This document shows, one piece after another, positions 1-6,009 of a stretch of 8,683 nt of DNA. Every line of letters starts with the position of its first letter. The stretch's first letter is position 1. Position numbers and translations under genes: made by a program. The stretch comes from Chloroflexota bacterium (GTDB lineage Bacteria > Chloroflexota > Limnocylindria > Limnocylindrales > CSP1-4). Under the pieces are notes generated by a model. That model was not told the origin of the DNA. It made no database searches and was given only the letters and a program-made list of their open reading frames with translations. The stretch is from NCBI GenBank assembly GCA_021785115.1, contig JAJYGO010000462.1:1-8683 (forward strand). Direction: 5' to 3'.

Positions 1-992
1 TCGAGGATCTGCTGGCGGTTGACGGCGCAGGCAATGGCGAGGCGGTTGTTGACGTTGGCCAGCGGTCCGGTCTTGTCCTGGAGCATCAGCGCCCGGTAGG
101 TGAGATCGAGCACCTTCTGCACCGGGTAGTTGCTCGGCAGATGGGTCGCGATCTGGGGCTGCGTGAGCAGGCCGACCTGGACCGTGCCCGCCTGCAGGGC
201 CGACGCGATCGACTGCTCGTTGGGGATGGTCGAGATCTTCACGCTCCCGAGCGAGACCGTCCCGTTCCAGTAGTCGGGGTTTGCCTTGACGGTGAACGAG
301 TCGTTGGGCACCCAGCTGACGAACGTGAAGGGCCCCGTTCCATCGGGCTGGGTTGCGACCGTGCCGTTGGCGATCGCCGAGGCCGAGAGCATGGCGAGGT
401 TCGTGGAGGTCAGGCCCGAGATGATCGACATGTCCGGGCGGCTCAACACGAACTGGACGGCGTTCGGGCCCTCCGGTACCACGCTCTTGACGCTCGCGAG
501 ATACGAGGCGGCCGCGGCACCGGTCTTCGGGTCCTGCAGCCGCTGCACGGTCGCGACAACGTCCGCCGAGCTGAAGGTGTGGCCATCATCGAACTTGACG
601 CCCTGCCGCAGCTGGAACGTCACGGCAAGGTGGTCGCTGGAGAACGACCAGCTCGTGGCGAGGGAGGGCACGATCTGCAGCTGCTGATCGAACTTGACGA
701 GCGTGTCATAGACGAGGCCGAGCGCCTGCACGTCGAGGAAGTTGGTAGCGACCTGCGGGTCGAGCTTCTGCACGCTCATCGTCGAGGCCACGACGACCGA
801 GGCCCCCGCGCTCGCGCTGGCGGCCGGCGCGGCACTCGTCGCGGCGCTCGTCGCCGCGGGCGCGCTGGCTGCAGCGGCCGCGCTGCTGGCCGGCACCGGC
901 GTGCTCGCTGACGTGCACCCGCTGAGGGCCACGAGCAGGCCCACCGACACGGCCCCGACCGCTCGCTTCCCGAGCCTTTGACCCCACCGCAT
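1..992 (-). CDS. Family-5 ABC transporter solute-binding lipoprotein, N-terminal part
   Basis: Extracytoplasmic solute-binding protein of the SBP_bac_5 (DppA/OppA/NikA-like) family; it captures a peptide or similar ligand and delivers it to an ABC permease. About 330 residues are visible and the C-terminal part runs off the left edge; full members have 500-600. The N-terminus has basic residues, a hydrophobic stretch (about 11-24) and a lipobox LSGC with Cys26 as the lipidation site. A low-complexity Ala/Ser/Pro/Thr linker (27-65) tethers the domain. Family motifs follow: LVYDTLVKFD (92-101), PSLATSW (108-114), LRQGVKFDDG (127-136), DGTGPFTFVSW (216-226) and NPDYWNG (237-243). The ATG at 992-990 is chosen because AGGAGG lies 8 bases upstream. 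It is divergent from the mur operon, so the ligand may be a muropeptide (inference). No permease gene is in view. Family certain, substrate unknown. Confidence 0.93.
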   Translation of the reverse strand, partial: MRWGQRLGKRAVGAVSVGLLVALSGCTSASTPVPASSAAAAASAPAATSAATSAAPAASASAGASVVVASTMSVQKLDPQVATNFLDVQALGLVYDTLVKFDQQLQIVPSLATSWSFSSDHLAVTFQLRQGVKFDDGHTFSSADVVATVQRLQDPKTGAAAASYLASVKSVVPEGPNAVQFVLSRPDMSIISGLTSTNLAMLSASAIANGTVATQPDGTGPFTFVSWVPNDSFTVKANPDYWNGTVSLGSVKISTIPNEQSIASALQAGTVQVGLLTQPQIATHLPSNYPVQKVLDLTYRALMLQDKTGPLANVNNRLAIACAVNRQQIL

Positions 993-1000
993 GGTCACCA

Positions 1001-1006
1001 CCTCCT
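1001..1006 (-). promoter_or_regulatory. Ribosome binding site of the solute-binding protein
   Basis: Perfect AGGAGG on the minus strand, 8 bases before the ATG at 992. It fixes the start of the lipoprotein gene and sits six bases from the hairpin at 1012-1032. Confidence 0.85.
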
Positions 1007-1011
1007 GAGTC

Positions 1012-1032
1012 CCCGACGCCTTCGGCATCGGG
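1012..1032 (-). promoter_or_regulatory. Hairpin in the 5' leader of the solute-binding protein mRNA
   Basis: Read on the minus strand, CCCGATGCC and GGCGTCGGG pair over nine positions around a GAA loop, with one U-G wobble in the middle. On the plus strand the same position is a C-A mismatch, so the fold is complete only in the minus-strand transcript. It lies immediately upstream of the AGGAGG at 1001-1006. Possible roles are control of ribosome access, mRNA protection, or a protein site; none is shown. Confidence 0.45.
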
Positions 1033-1115
1033 TATGCTGTGGCATGTTACAACTGATGACAACGGAACGAACCAGCGAATCGACGGCGTGCCGCCGGGAG
1101 CAGGCGCCTGAGGAT

Positions 1116-1121
1116 GGGAGG
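1116..1121 (+). promoter_or_regulatory. Ribosome binding site of the GntR-GNAT gene
   Basis: GGGAGG lies 7 bases before the GTG at 1129. It decides the start in favour of GTG 1129 over the in-frame ATG at 1114, which overlaps the upstream edge of this site. Confidence 0.65.
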
Positions 1122-1128
1122 ATCGCTC

Positions 1129-2616
1129 GTGACACCGCGGAGAAACGTCTCGCCCACGGCACGTGAGCGTGGCGGCGGGCAGAACGCGGCTAGCTCGACA
1201 GCACCAACCAATGCGTTGACGACTGACCAATCAGCGCCATTGGTACTATCCACTGACACGCCTGGCCCTGCTCCGGAAGCCGGCGCGCCTGCGCGTCCGT
1301 CCCAGCTGCCCGAGGCACCCGCGCTTGCCGGCGCCGGGCGGCTCAAGTACCGCGACCTGTACGAGACGCTCGCGCAGCAGCTCGACCGATTGGCGCCGGG
1401 TGCGCCGCTCCCAACCGAGCGGGAGCTGTGCGAGGTGTACGGCGTGTCCCGTCCCACGGTGCGCCGCGCGCTCCGGCAGCTTGAGACGGAGCAGCGCATC
1501 CTGCGTCAGCAGGGCCGGGGCACGTTCGCCGCCCGACCGAAGATCGACCTGGCGCTCGAGCTGACGAGCCTCTCGGAGGACATGCTGGCGCAGGGCGTGG
1601 TGCCGGGTGCCAAGCTCATCGACGTGAGCCGCCTGCAGGCCGACGCGGACATCGAGGCGCGGCTCGGCCTGGAACCGGGCGGCGAGGTCCTGCGCGTGGA
1701 GCGGCTCCGGCTGGCCGACGGCGATCCGGTGGCCATCGAGGTCCTGTTTGTGAGCACGGCGCGTTTCGATGGGATCAGCGCCGCGCTGGGCCTCGGCAAG
1801 TCCTTCTATCGCCTGCTCCACACCGACTACGGCGTGGAGCTCGCATCGGCGGAGGAGACGATCGAGGCCGCCGCGGCGGGACCCCGGGAGGCCGAGCTGC
1901 TCGAGATCCCGCCCGCCTCACCCGTGCTGCTACTGTCGCGTCGCACCGTCGACACGTCGGGCCGGCCCACCGAGTATGTGCGCTCGGTGTATCGCGCCGA
2001 CCGCTTCCGGCTGCGCTCGTTCCTCGAGCGCCCGGCCGCCTCGCGGGCGCCGCTCGATCGCGCCCCGATCCTGCGCCTGGCGACAGCCGCCGATGTGCCC
2101 GAGGCTGCCCGCGTGTTCGTCTCCGCGTGGCGGAGCGCGTATCCAGGCATCGTCGACGAGCGCATCCTCGCCTCGCTGGACGAGGCCGAAATCGCGGCAT
2201 GGATCCACAGCCTGATGCGCTCGCCCAACCAGGCCACGGTGGTGGCGGTCTCGGGCGAGGGCAGGATCATCGGCTTCACGCGGTTCGGCGAGGACCCCGA
2301 GGACACCCGGCGCGGGCAGGTGTTCTCGCTCTACGTGGATCCCGAGGAGGCGCGCCACGGCGTCGGGCGGGCGCTGCTGCTGCGGGCCCTCGACGCGCTC
2401 GCCGAGCACAACAGCCGCGTGGTCACGCTCTGGGTGTTCGAGGCGAACGCCGCCGCGGTTGCCTTCTACCGCTCGCTCGGCTTCGTCCCCGACGGCGCTC
2501 GCCGCGAGGAACCCCAGTACGGGGCCCCGGAAGTCCGGCTGGTCCGCCACGCGGCTCCGATCAGCCGTCCCTCGCGCACGCACAGCAGCGCCGCCTCCCC
2601 CTCGCGCCAGCGATGA
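1129..2616 (+). CDS. GntR/UTRA transcription regulator fused to a GNAT acetyltransferase domain
   Basis: First gene of the operon, 495 residues when begun at GTG 1129. That start has GGGAGG (1116-1121) 7 bases upstream; the ATG at 1114 has no spaced ribosome site. A 70-residue Pro/Ala/Thr-rich extension precedes a GntR winged helix (about 74-135, with LPTERELCEVYGVSRPTVRR and GRGTF). A UTRA ligand-binding domain of the HutC/NagR subfamily follows (about 145-298, ending EYVRSVYRADRF). A GNAT domain (about 315-473) completes the protein: VDPEEARHGVGRALL is the acetyl-CoA loop, with Ala where Gln/Arg is usual, and NAAAVAFYRSLGF is motif B. UTRA domains often bind sugar phosphates, so regulation of mur genes by an amino-sugar phosphate is plausible. 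The acetyl acceptor is unknown. Usual GntR/UTRA proteins have about 240 residues. The stop overlaps the next start (ATGA). Domains are certain; function is inferred. Confidence 0.93.
   Translation: MTPRRNVSPTARERGGGQNAASSTAPTNALTTDQSAPLVLSTDTPGPAPEAGAPARPSQLPEAPALAGAGRLKYRDLYETLAQQLDRLAPGAPLPTERELCEVYGVSRPTVRRALRQLETEQRILRQQGRGTFAARPKIDLALELTSLSEDMLAQGVVPGAKLIDVSRLQADADIEARLGLEPGGEVLRVERLRLADGDPVAIEVLFVSTARFDGISAALGLGKSFYRLLHTDYGVELASAEETIEAAAAGPREAELLEIPPASPVLLLSRRTVDTSGRPTEYVRSVYRADRFRLRSFLERPAASRAPLDRAPILRLATAADVPEAARVFVSAWRSAYPGIVDERILASLDEAEIAAWIHSLMRSPNQATVVAVSGEGRIIGFTRFGEDPEDTRRGQVFSLYVDPEEARHGVGRALLLRALDALAEHNSRVVTLWVFEANAAAVAFYRSLGFVPDGARREEPQYGAPEVRLVRHAAPISRPSRTHSSAASPSRQR
1226..1254. 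promoter_or_regulatory. Candidate operator inside the 5' end of the GntR-GNAT gene
   Basis: ACCAAT (1226-1231) and ATTGGT (1239-1244) form a perfect 6-base inverted repeat across 7 bases; another ACCAAT is at 1207-1212. Starting at the second arm, ATTGGTACTATCCACT (1239-1254) has the length and outer bases of the DasR/NagR (GntR-HutC) operator pattern A-n-TGGTCTAGACCA-n-T, but the central five bases differ. TGGTACTAT at 1241-1249 also resembles an extended -10. Base composition here (1191-1260) is about 53% G+C, unlike the rest of the gene, which suggests a regulatory role. Not proven. Confidence 0.35.
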
Positions 2617-3713
2617 CGGTCGCGGGCGACGCGCTGCTCCACGTCGACGTTCGCGCCGATGCTGCCGGCCGACCCTCGCAGCCCGGTCCGCTCGTCGACG
2701 CTCTCACGACCCTCCTCGGGGCGGGGTACCCCCCCGGCCTCGCCCTCGCCGTCGTCGACCCACGGGGGCCGCTCCTGACCGCGTACGGCGGGTGGGCGTG
2801 CGTGGTTGGCGATCACGTGCCGGTCGCCCGCGAGACGCTGTTCGACCTCGCCTCGCTGACGAAGGTCGTGGCCACCGTGCCGCTCACGCTCGTGCTGAGC
2901 CAGCGCGGCCTCTGGAGCCTCTCCGATCCGGTGGCGGCGTGGGTCCCTGAATTCCCGCGCACTGACACGACGTTGTGGCACCTGCTCACGCACACGTCGG
3001 GACTGGTCCCCCACCGCGCCTTCTACCTGACGCAGCGCGGCGAGGGTGCGACCCGTAGAGCCGTGTGCGGGGAGGCGCGCGCGAGCCGACCGGGCGACGA
3101 GGTCTCCTACAGCGATCTCAACTTCATGCTCCTCGGCTGGGCCCTCGAGCGCTGCGCCGGCGTTCCGCTCGACAGGCTGTTTCGGCACGAGGTCGCCGAA
3201 CCGCTCGGGATGTCCGACTCGCGGTTCCGGCCACCCGCCGGGGCACGGCGCCGCACGGCGGCGACCGAGCTCGACGGCGACCAGCGTGCCGTGACCGGGC
3301 TCCTCTGGGGCACGGTCCACGACGGCAATGCCTTCGCCCTCGGCGGCGTGGCGGGCCATGCGGGGCTCTTCGCGCCGCTGATGGACGTCGCGTCGTTCGC
3401 CCGCGCCCTGCTGGATCCGCCGCGTCACCCGGCACTCACCGAGGCCTCGATCGCGGCGATGACGACACGCCAGGCGGGCCACCCACCGGACGTGCGCGGG
3501 CTTGGCTGGCGACTCGAGCCGAACGGCTGGGGCGCTTGGCCGGAAGGGACCTACTGGCACACCGGCTTCACGGGCACCTCGCTCCTGGTTGCGCCGGCAC
3601 GCGGCCTGGCCGTCGCGCTCTTGATGAACGGCGTGCATCCGCAACGCCGCCCGGACGAGCAGATGGCCGTCCGGTCCCGTATCCATTCGATCATCGCGGA
3701 GGTGTGCGCATGA
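2613..3713 (+). CDS. Beta-lactamase-fold serine hydrolase, probable cytosolic muropeptide amidase
   Basis: Serine hydrolase of the Beta-lactamase (class C-like) family, 366 residues. The nucleophile motif SxxK is S81-L-T-K84 (in FDLASLTKVV). The second motif is Y166-S-D in YSDLNFMLLGW. The third box is H316-T-G in YWHTGFTG. HTSG (127-130) and VHDGNAFALGGVAGHAGLF (235-253) are also typical; the latter recalls hydrolases linked or fused to NagZ. There is no signal peptide, so it should act in the cytosol. In Bacillus subtilis a protein of this family (AmiE/YbbE), encoded with murQ, is an N-acetylmuramyl-L-alanine amidase; by family and context the same role is likely here. An esterase or D-peptidase role cannot be excluded. 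The start is ATG 2613, overlapping the previous stop by ATGA and lacking a ribosome site, so translation is probably coupled. The stop overlaps murQ. Confidence 0.92.
   Translation: MTVAGDALLHVDVRADAAGRPSQPGPLVDALTTLLGAGYPPGLALAVVDPRGPLLTAYGGWACVVGDHVPVARETLFDLASLTKVVATVPLTLVLSQRGLWSLSDPVAAWVPEFPRTDTTLWHLLTHTSGLVPHRAFYLTQRGEGATRRAVCGEARASRPGDEVSYSDLNFMLLGWALERCAGVPLDRLFRHEVAEPLGMSDSRFRPPAGARRRTAATELDGDQRAVTGLLWGTVHDGNAFALGGVAGHAGLFAPLMDVASFARALLDPPRHPALTEASIAAMTTRQAGHPPDVRGLGWRLEPNGWGAWPEGTYWHTGFTGTSLLVAPARGLAVALLMNGVHPQRRPDEQMAVRSRIHSIIAEVCA
3698..3702 (+). promoter_or_regulatory. Ribosome binding site of murQ
   Basis: GGAGG lies inside the end of the hydrolase gene, 7 bases before the ATG at 3710. 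It supports the overlapping start and lets murQ be translated independently as well as by coupling. Confidence 0.75.
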
Positions 3714-4642
3714 GCGAGCCCGGCGGTGAGTCGCTCGGGAGCCTCTCGACCGAGCAGGTCCGCCCGGAACTCCGCGACCTGGATCGCATGCCCGTCGACC
3801 AGCTGGTCGCCCTCATGACCGCCGACGCACGCCGGGCGCCGGAGGTGGTCGTCTCGGCCAGCGGGGCGATCGCCCGGGCGGTCGAGGCGATCGTCGAGCG
3901 ACTCGAGCGCGGCGGGCGCCTCGTGTACGTCGGGGCCGGGACGGCGGGGAGGCTCGGGGTGCTTGATGCGTCTGAGGCCCGACCAACGTTCAACGTGCCC
4001 CCGGGACAGGTCGTTGCGGTGCTGGCCGGCGGCATGGCGGCGTTCAGTGATCCGGTCGAGGATGCCGAGGATGATGCTGCGGCGGCCGTCGTTGCCCTCG
4101 AGTCACTCGGCGTCACCGCAGCGGATGCCGTGGTGGGCATTTCGGCCAGTGGCCAGACTCCCTATGTGCTCGCCGCGATCGACTGGGCGCGCTCGCGTGG
4201 GGCCCTGACGGTCGGGGTGGCCTGCAACCTAGGCGCGCCCCTCAGCGCCGATGCTGACGTGGCGATCGAGCTCCCGGTCGGCCCTGAGTTCATCGCGGGA
4301 TCCACGCGGCTCAACGCAGGCACCGCCCAGAAGATTGTCCTCAACATCCTCTCGACGGCCACCATGGTCCGTCTGGGCAAGACGTACGGCAACCTGATGG
4401 TGGACGTCCGTGCAAACAATGAGAAGCTGCGCGACCGCGCGGCGCGGATCGTGTCGGAGATAACCGGGGCGTCTGGTGCGAGCGCGCGCGCAGCGCTCGA
4501 GGCCTCCGGCTGGGAGACGAAGGTCGCGGTCCTCATGCTGATGAGCGACATCGACGCGCAGGACGCCCGAGCGCTGCTGGATCGCACCCGAGGAAGGCTT
4601 CGTGCTGCGCTGGAGGCGATCACAGCAGACGCCCACAGGTAG
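3710..4642 (+). CDS. murQ: N-acetylmuramic acid 6-phosphate etherase MurQ
   Basis: Cytosolic SIS-domain enzyme that cleaves the D-lactyl ether of MurNAc-6-phosphate, giving GlcNAc-6-phosphate and D-lactate, the key step of MurNAc recycling. It has 310 residues (E. coli MurQ about 298). Conserved blocks are intact: LSTEQVRPELRDLD (11-24), GRLVYVGAGTAGRLGVLDAS (69-88) followed by EARPTF, EDAEDD (117-122), ISASGQTPYV (144-153), EFIAGSTRLNAGTAQK (193-208) and LGKTYGNLMVDVRANNEK (222-239). E89 and E120 match the spacing of the catalytic glutamates reported for E. coli (E83, E114). The ATG at 3710 overlaps the hydrolase stop by four bases and has a good ribosome site. It is last in the operon; no clear hairpin/T-run terminator follows. 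MurQ needs MurNAc already phosphorylated, and no kinase or MurNAc PTS gene is visible in this window. Confidence 0.98.
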   Translation: MSEPGGESLGSLSTEQVRPELRDLDRMPVDQLVALMTADARRAPEVVVSASGAIARAVEAIVERLERGGRLVYVGAGTAGRLGVLDASEARPTFNVPPGQVVAVLAGGMAAFSDPVEDAEDDAAAAVVALESLGVTAADAVVGISASGQTPYVLAAIDWARSRGALTVGVACNLGAPLSADADVAIELPVGPEFIAGSTRLNAGTAQKIVLNILSTATMVRLGKTYGNLMVDVRANNEKLRDRAARIVSEITGASGASARAALEASGWETKVAVLMLMSDIDAQDARALLDRTRGRLRAALEAITADAHR

Positions 4643-5576
4643 AGTGAGCAGCCCGAGCGTGACGTTCCCGAACACCATCGACTGCCGCCATTCGTAGATC
4701 CTCCCGCTCGCGGGGCACGGCGTGGTTCCGGCATGAGGTCGACCTCCTCCACGGGCACAGCCAGTCGGCACGCGAAACCATCGCCGTCTCCGCCCGGCTT
4801 CTGGTGGCAACGTCCCTCCGGCCGAGTTCGAGGCGGCCCACTCCCCTGGCGGCCGCCGCCAGGCGCGCGACCGGCAACGTTATGAGCTTCTCGCGTCCGG
4901 CGAGCGTCCGGCGTCTTTCCTCGTCGGAGGCGAGGAGCGGGCCGTAGGTGGCGACCCAGCTGCGGGAGTGAAGGTCGGCGGCCGCCGTGGTGTCGCGGCA
5001 TTCAGCCGGCCGGAGTGTCAGCTGCCCCATCAGGTCCAGGTTCGCTCCAAGCGGGAACAAGCTGCGCGGTGGCGTCCGTCCTCTCTCGAGACGGGGCCTT
5101 GACGAGAACCGCGTCTCACCGACACTGCTTGCAGGAGCGGCCCGACCTGGCGCTGCCCACGGGATGGACTGAGCCTGTCCCTTGGCCGTTGGGCACGACT
5201 AGTCGTAGATCGCATCATGCACAGGTAGACGAGCTGCCGACTGAGCAGTGGCCCGCGTCTTGACCCGTCCGCTACCCCGTCTTACGCCCATCGCCCGACG
5301 TCGGGTTCGGGCCAGCCCGTCTCCCGTGGCAATCTCGGGCCTCGCCTGCACGCAACCGGTACGGTCCCGCGGCGTTACGGACGCCCGCAGCCCACCCTGC
5401 GCCGCCCTCGCACCCCCGTAGTTCGCGACCGCGAGTGCGTGCGGGATGTCCGTCGTGGGCCCTGGATCACGCGGCGCCGCGCTCACGCACTGCAGGGACC
5501 GGCAGGAGGTGCTGCTTTGGTGGTGGCAACTCAGGCTCGCGTGCGATAGCGGCCCGGCTGAGAGGCCGAAGGGTCC
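4643..5576. other. Gene-poor, decayed intergenic region
   Basis: This stretch of about 930 bases between murQ and the next plus-strand gene holds no gene I can support. The left part contains a possible GNAT remnant on the minus strand (4732-5030). From 5031 to 5576 the open frames in both strands are short, rich in Arg and low-complexity, and match no family I recognise. A perfect 12-base palindrome, CCCGACGTCGGG, is at 5294-5305. A lone AGGAGG at 5504-5509 is followed 7 bases later by a ten-codon frame that ends at 5549. No tRNA or clear terminator was seen. Confidence 0.6.
4732..5030 (-). pseudogene. Possible remnant of a GNAT acetyltransferase gene
   Basis: From ATG 5030 the minus strand reads MGQLTLRPAECRDTTAAADL and continues HSRSWVATYGPLLAS. 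This looks like the first strand and helix of a GNAT domain (typical form LRPA..D...ADLH.RSW..TY..LL). After about 50 residues the similarity fades. A piece in another frame (4788-4732, DGDGFACRLAVPVEEVDLM) could be the next strands, which would imply a frameshift. No acetyl-CoA loop (Q/RxxGxG/A) is found downstream, so any gene here is broken and truncated. The similarity is short, and a chance match in GC-rich DNA is possible. Confidence 0.35.
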
Positions 5577-6005
5577 TTGACGCAGGGCGCGCGCCGCGAC
5601 GAACCTGATTCCGTTCAGAGGAACTTCGAGGCGGTCAGGGCCATGAGCCTCCGGTCCGCGTCCCTTTGGGCCTACGTGCTGGCCTTCGGGGCGCTGTTCG
5701 GCTACGCCACCTACGGCTACACGATCCAGACCCCGAACGGGCCGGACACCCGCGAGCTCTGGGTGTGGGTGGTCATGGCGCTCGTCGGCTCAACCCTGCT
5801 GGGGCTGAAGAACCGCCGCATCCGCGACCGACGATTGCGCACGCGAGTCACCCTCGGCGATGGCGTCGCCATCGTTGCCGCGCTGGCGCTCGTCTTCGCC
5901 CTGCCGAGCTTCATCGGCATGCTGAAGGGACTCGTCCTCGTGGCGCTCGTCGCTCCCTACGTGCTCTGGTGCTTCCGCGCCCTGGACGCCGTCGGCGAAT
6001 GGTGA
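5577..6005 (+). CDS. Small four-helix membrane protein, unknown function
   Basis: 142 residues if begun at TTG 5577, the first start after an in-frame stop at 5559; 120 residues if begun at ATG 5643 (residue 23). Neither has an ideal ribosome site: AAGGG lies 3 bases before the TTG and GAGG 11 bases before the ATG, so the start is open. Strong G/C third-position bias supports real coding. Four hydrophobic segments are visible, at about 29-50, 61-77, 96-113 and 116-134 (longer-form numbering). A very basic loop, NRRIRDRRLRTR (79-90), lies between the second and third and should face the cytosol. I recognise no family. It stops 4 bases before the next gene, which also encodes four helices, so the two probably form one transcription unit and may work as a pair. 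Confidence 0.72.
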   Translation: MTQGARRDEPDSVQRNFEAVRAMSLRSASLWAYVLAFGALFGYATYGYTIQTPNGPDTRELWVWVVMALVGSTLLGLKNRRIRDRRLRTRVTLGDGVAIVAALALVFALPSFIGMLKGLVLVALVAPYVLWCFRALDAVGEW

Positions 6006-6009
6006 GGCC

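Larger units (their letters stand above)
993..1128. promoter_or_regulatory. Divergent promoter/operator region
   Basis: This 136-base gap separates the divergent starts at 992 (minus) and 1129 (plus). Rightward, TGTTACAAC at 1045-1053 resembles an extended -10 (TGnTATAAT) but has no good -35. Leftward, TTGTCA (1062-1057) resembles a -35, but the hexamer 17 bases further on (CAGCAT) is a poor -10. Both overlap an imperfect dyad, GTTACAACTGATGACAAC (1046-1063), with outer arms GTT/AAC plus an inner A/T match. GntR-family operators are commonly GT...AC palindromes, so this is a candidate autoregulatory site. The promoter boxes are weak. Confidence 0.4.

Noticed and set aside
141..911. Open frame of about 256 codons on the plus strand
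   Set aside because: It lies opposite the solute-binding lipoprotein, whose family motifs are unmistakable; the plus-strand product is Arg/Asp-rich low complexity.
1114..1116. ATG at 1114 as the start of the GntR-GNAT gene
   Set aside because: It has no correctly spaced ribosome site and lies just before the GGGAGG that serves the in-frame GTG at 1129.
706..1230. Minus-strand frame with an ATG at 1230
   Set aside because: It is out of frame with the lipoprotein and crosses the divergent control region; the true frame has a lipobox and a good ribosome site.
2466..3686. Long open frame of about 400 codons on the minus strand
   Set aside because: It is antisense to the serine hydrolase and the end of the GNAT domain, is Arg/Gly/Ala-rich and matches no family. 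Such shadows are expected opposite GC-biased genes.
4162..5001. Minus-strand frame of about 280 codons spanning the end of murQ
   Set aside because: Most of it is antisense to murQ. Only a short piece near 4732-4788 was considered, as part of a possible GNAT remnant.
5199..5486. Minus-strand frame of about 95 codons in the gene-poor region
   Set aside because: Arg/Ala-rich, without recognisable motif, hydrophobic segment or ribosome site; no better than chance.
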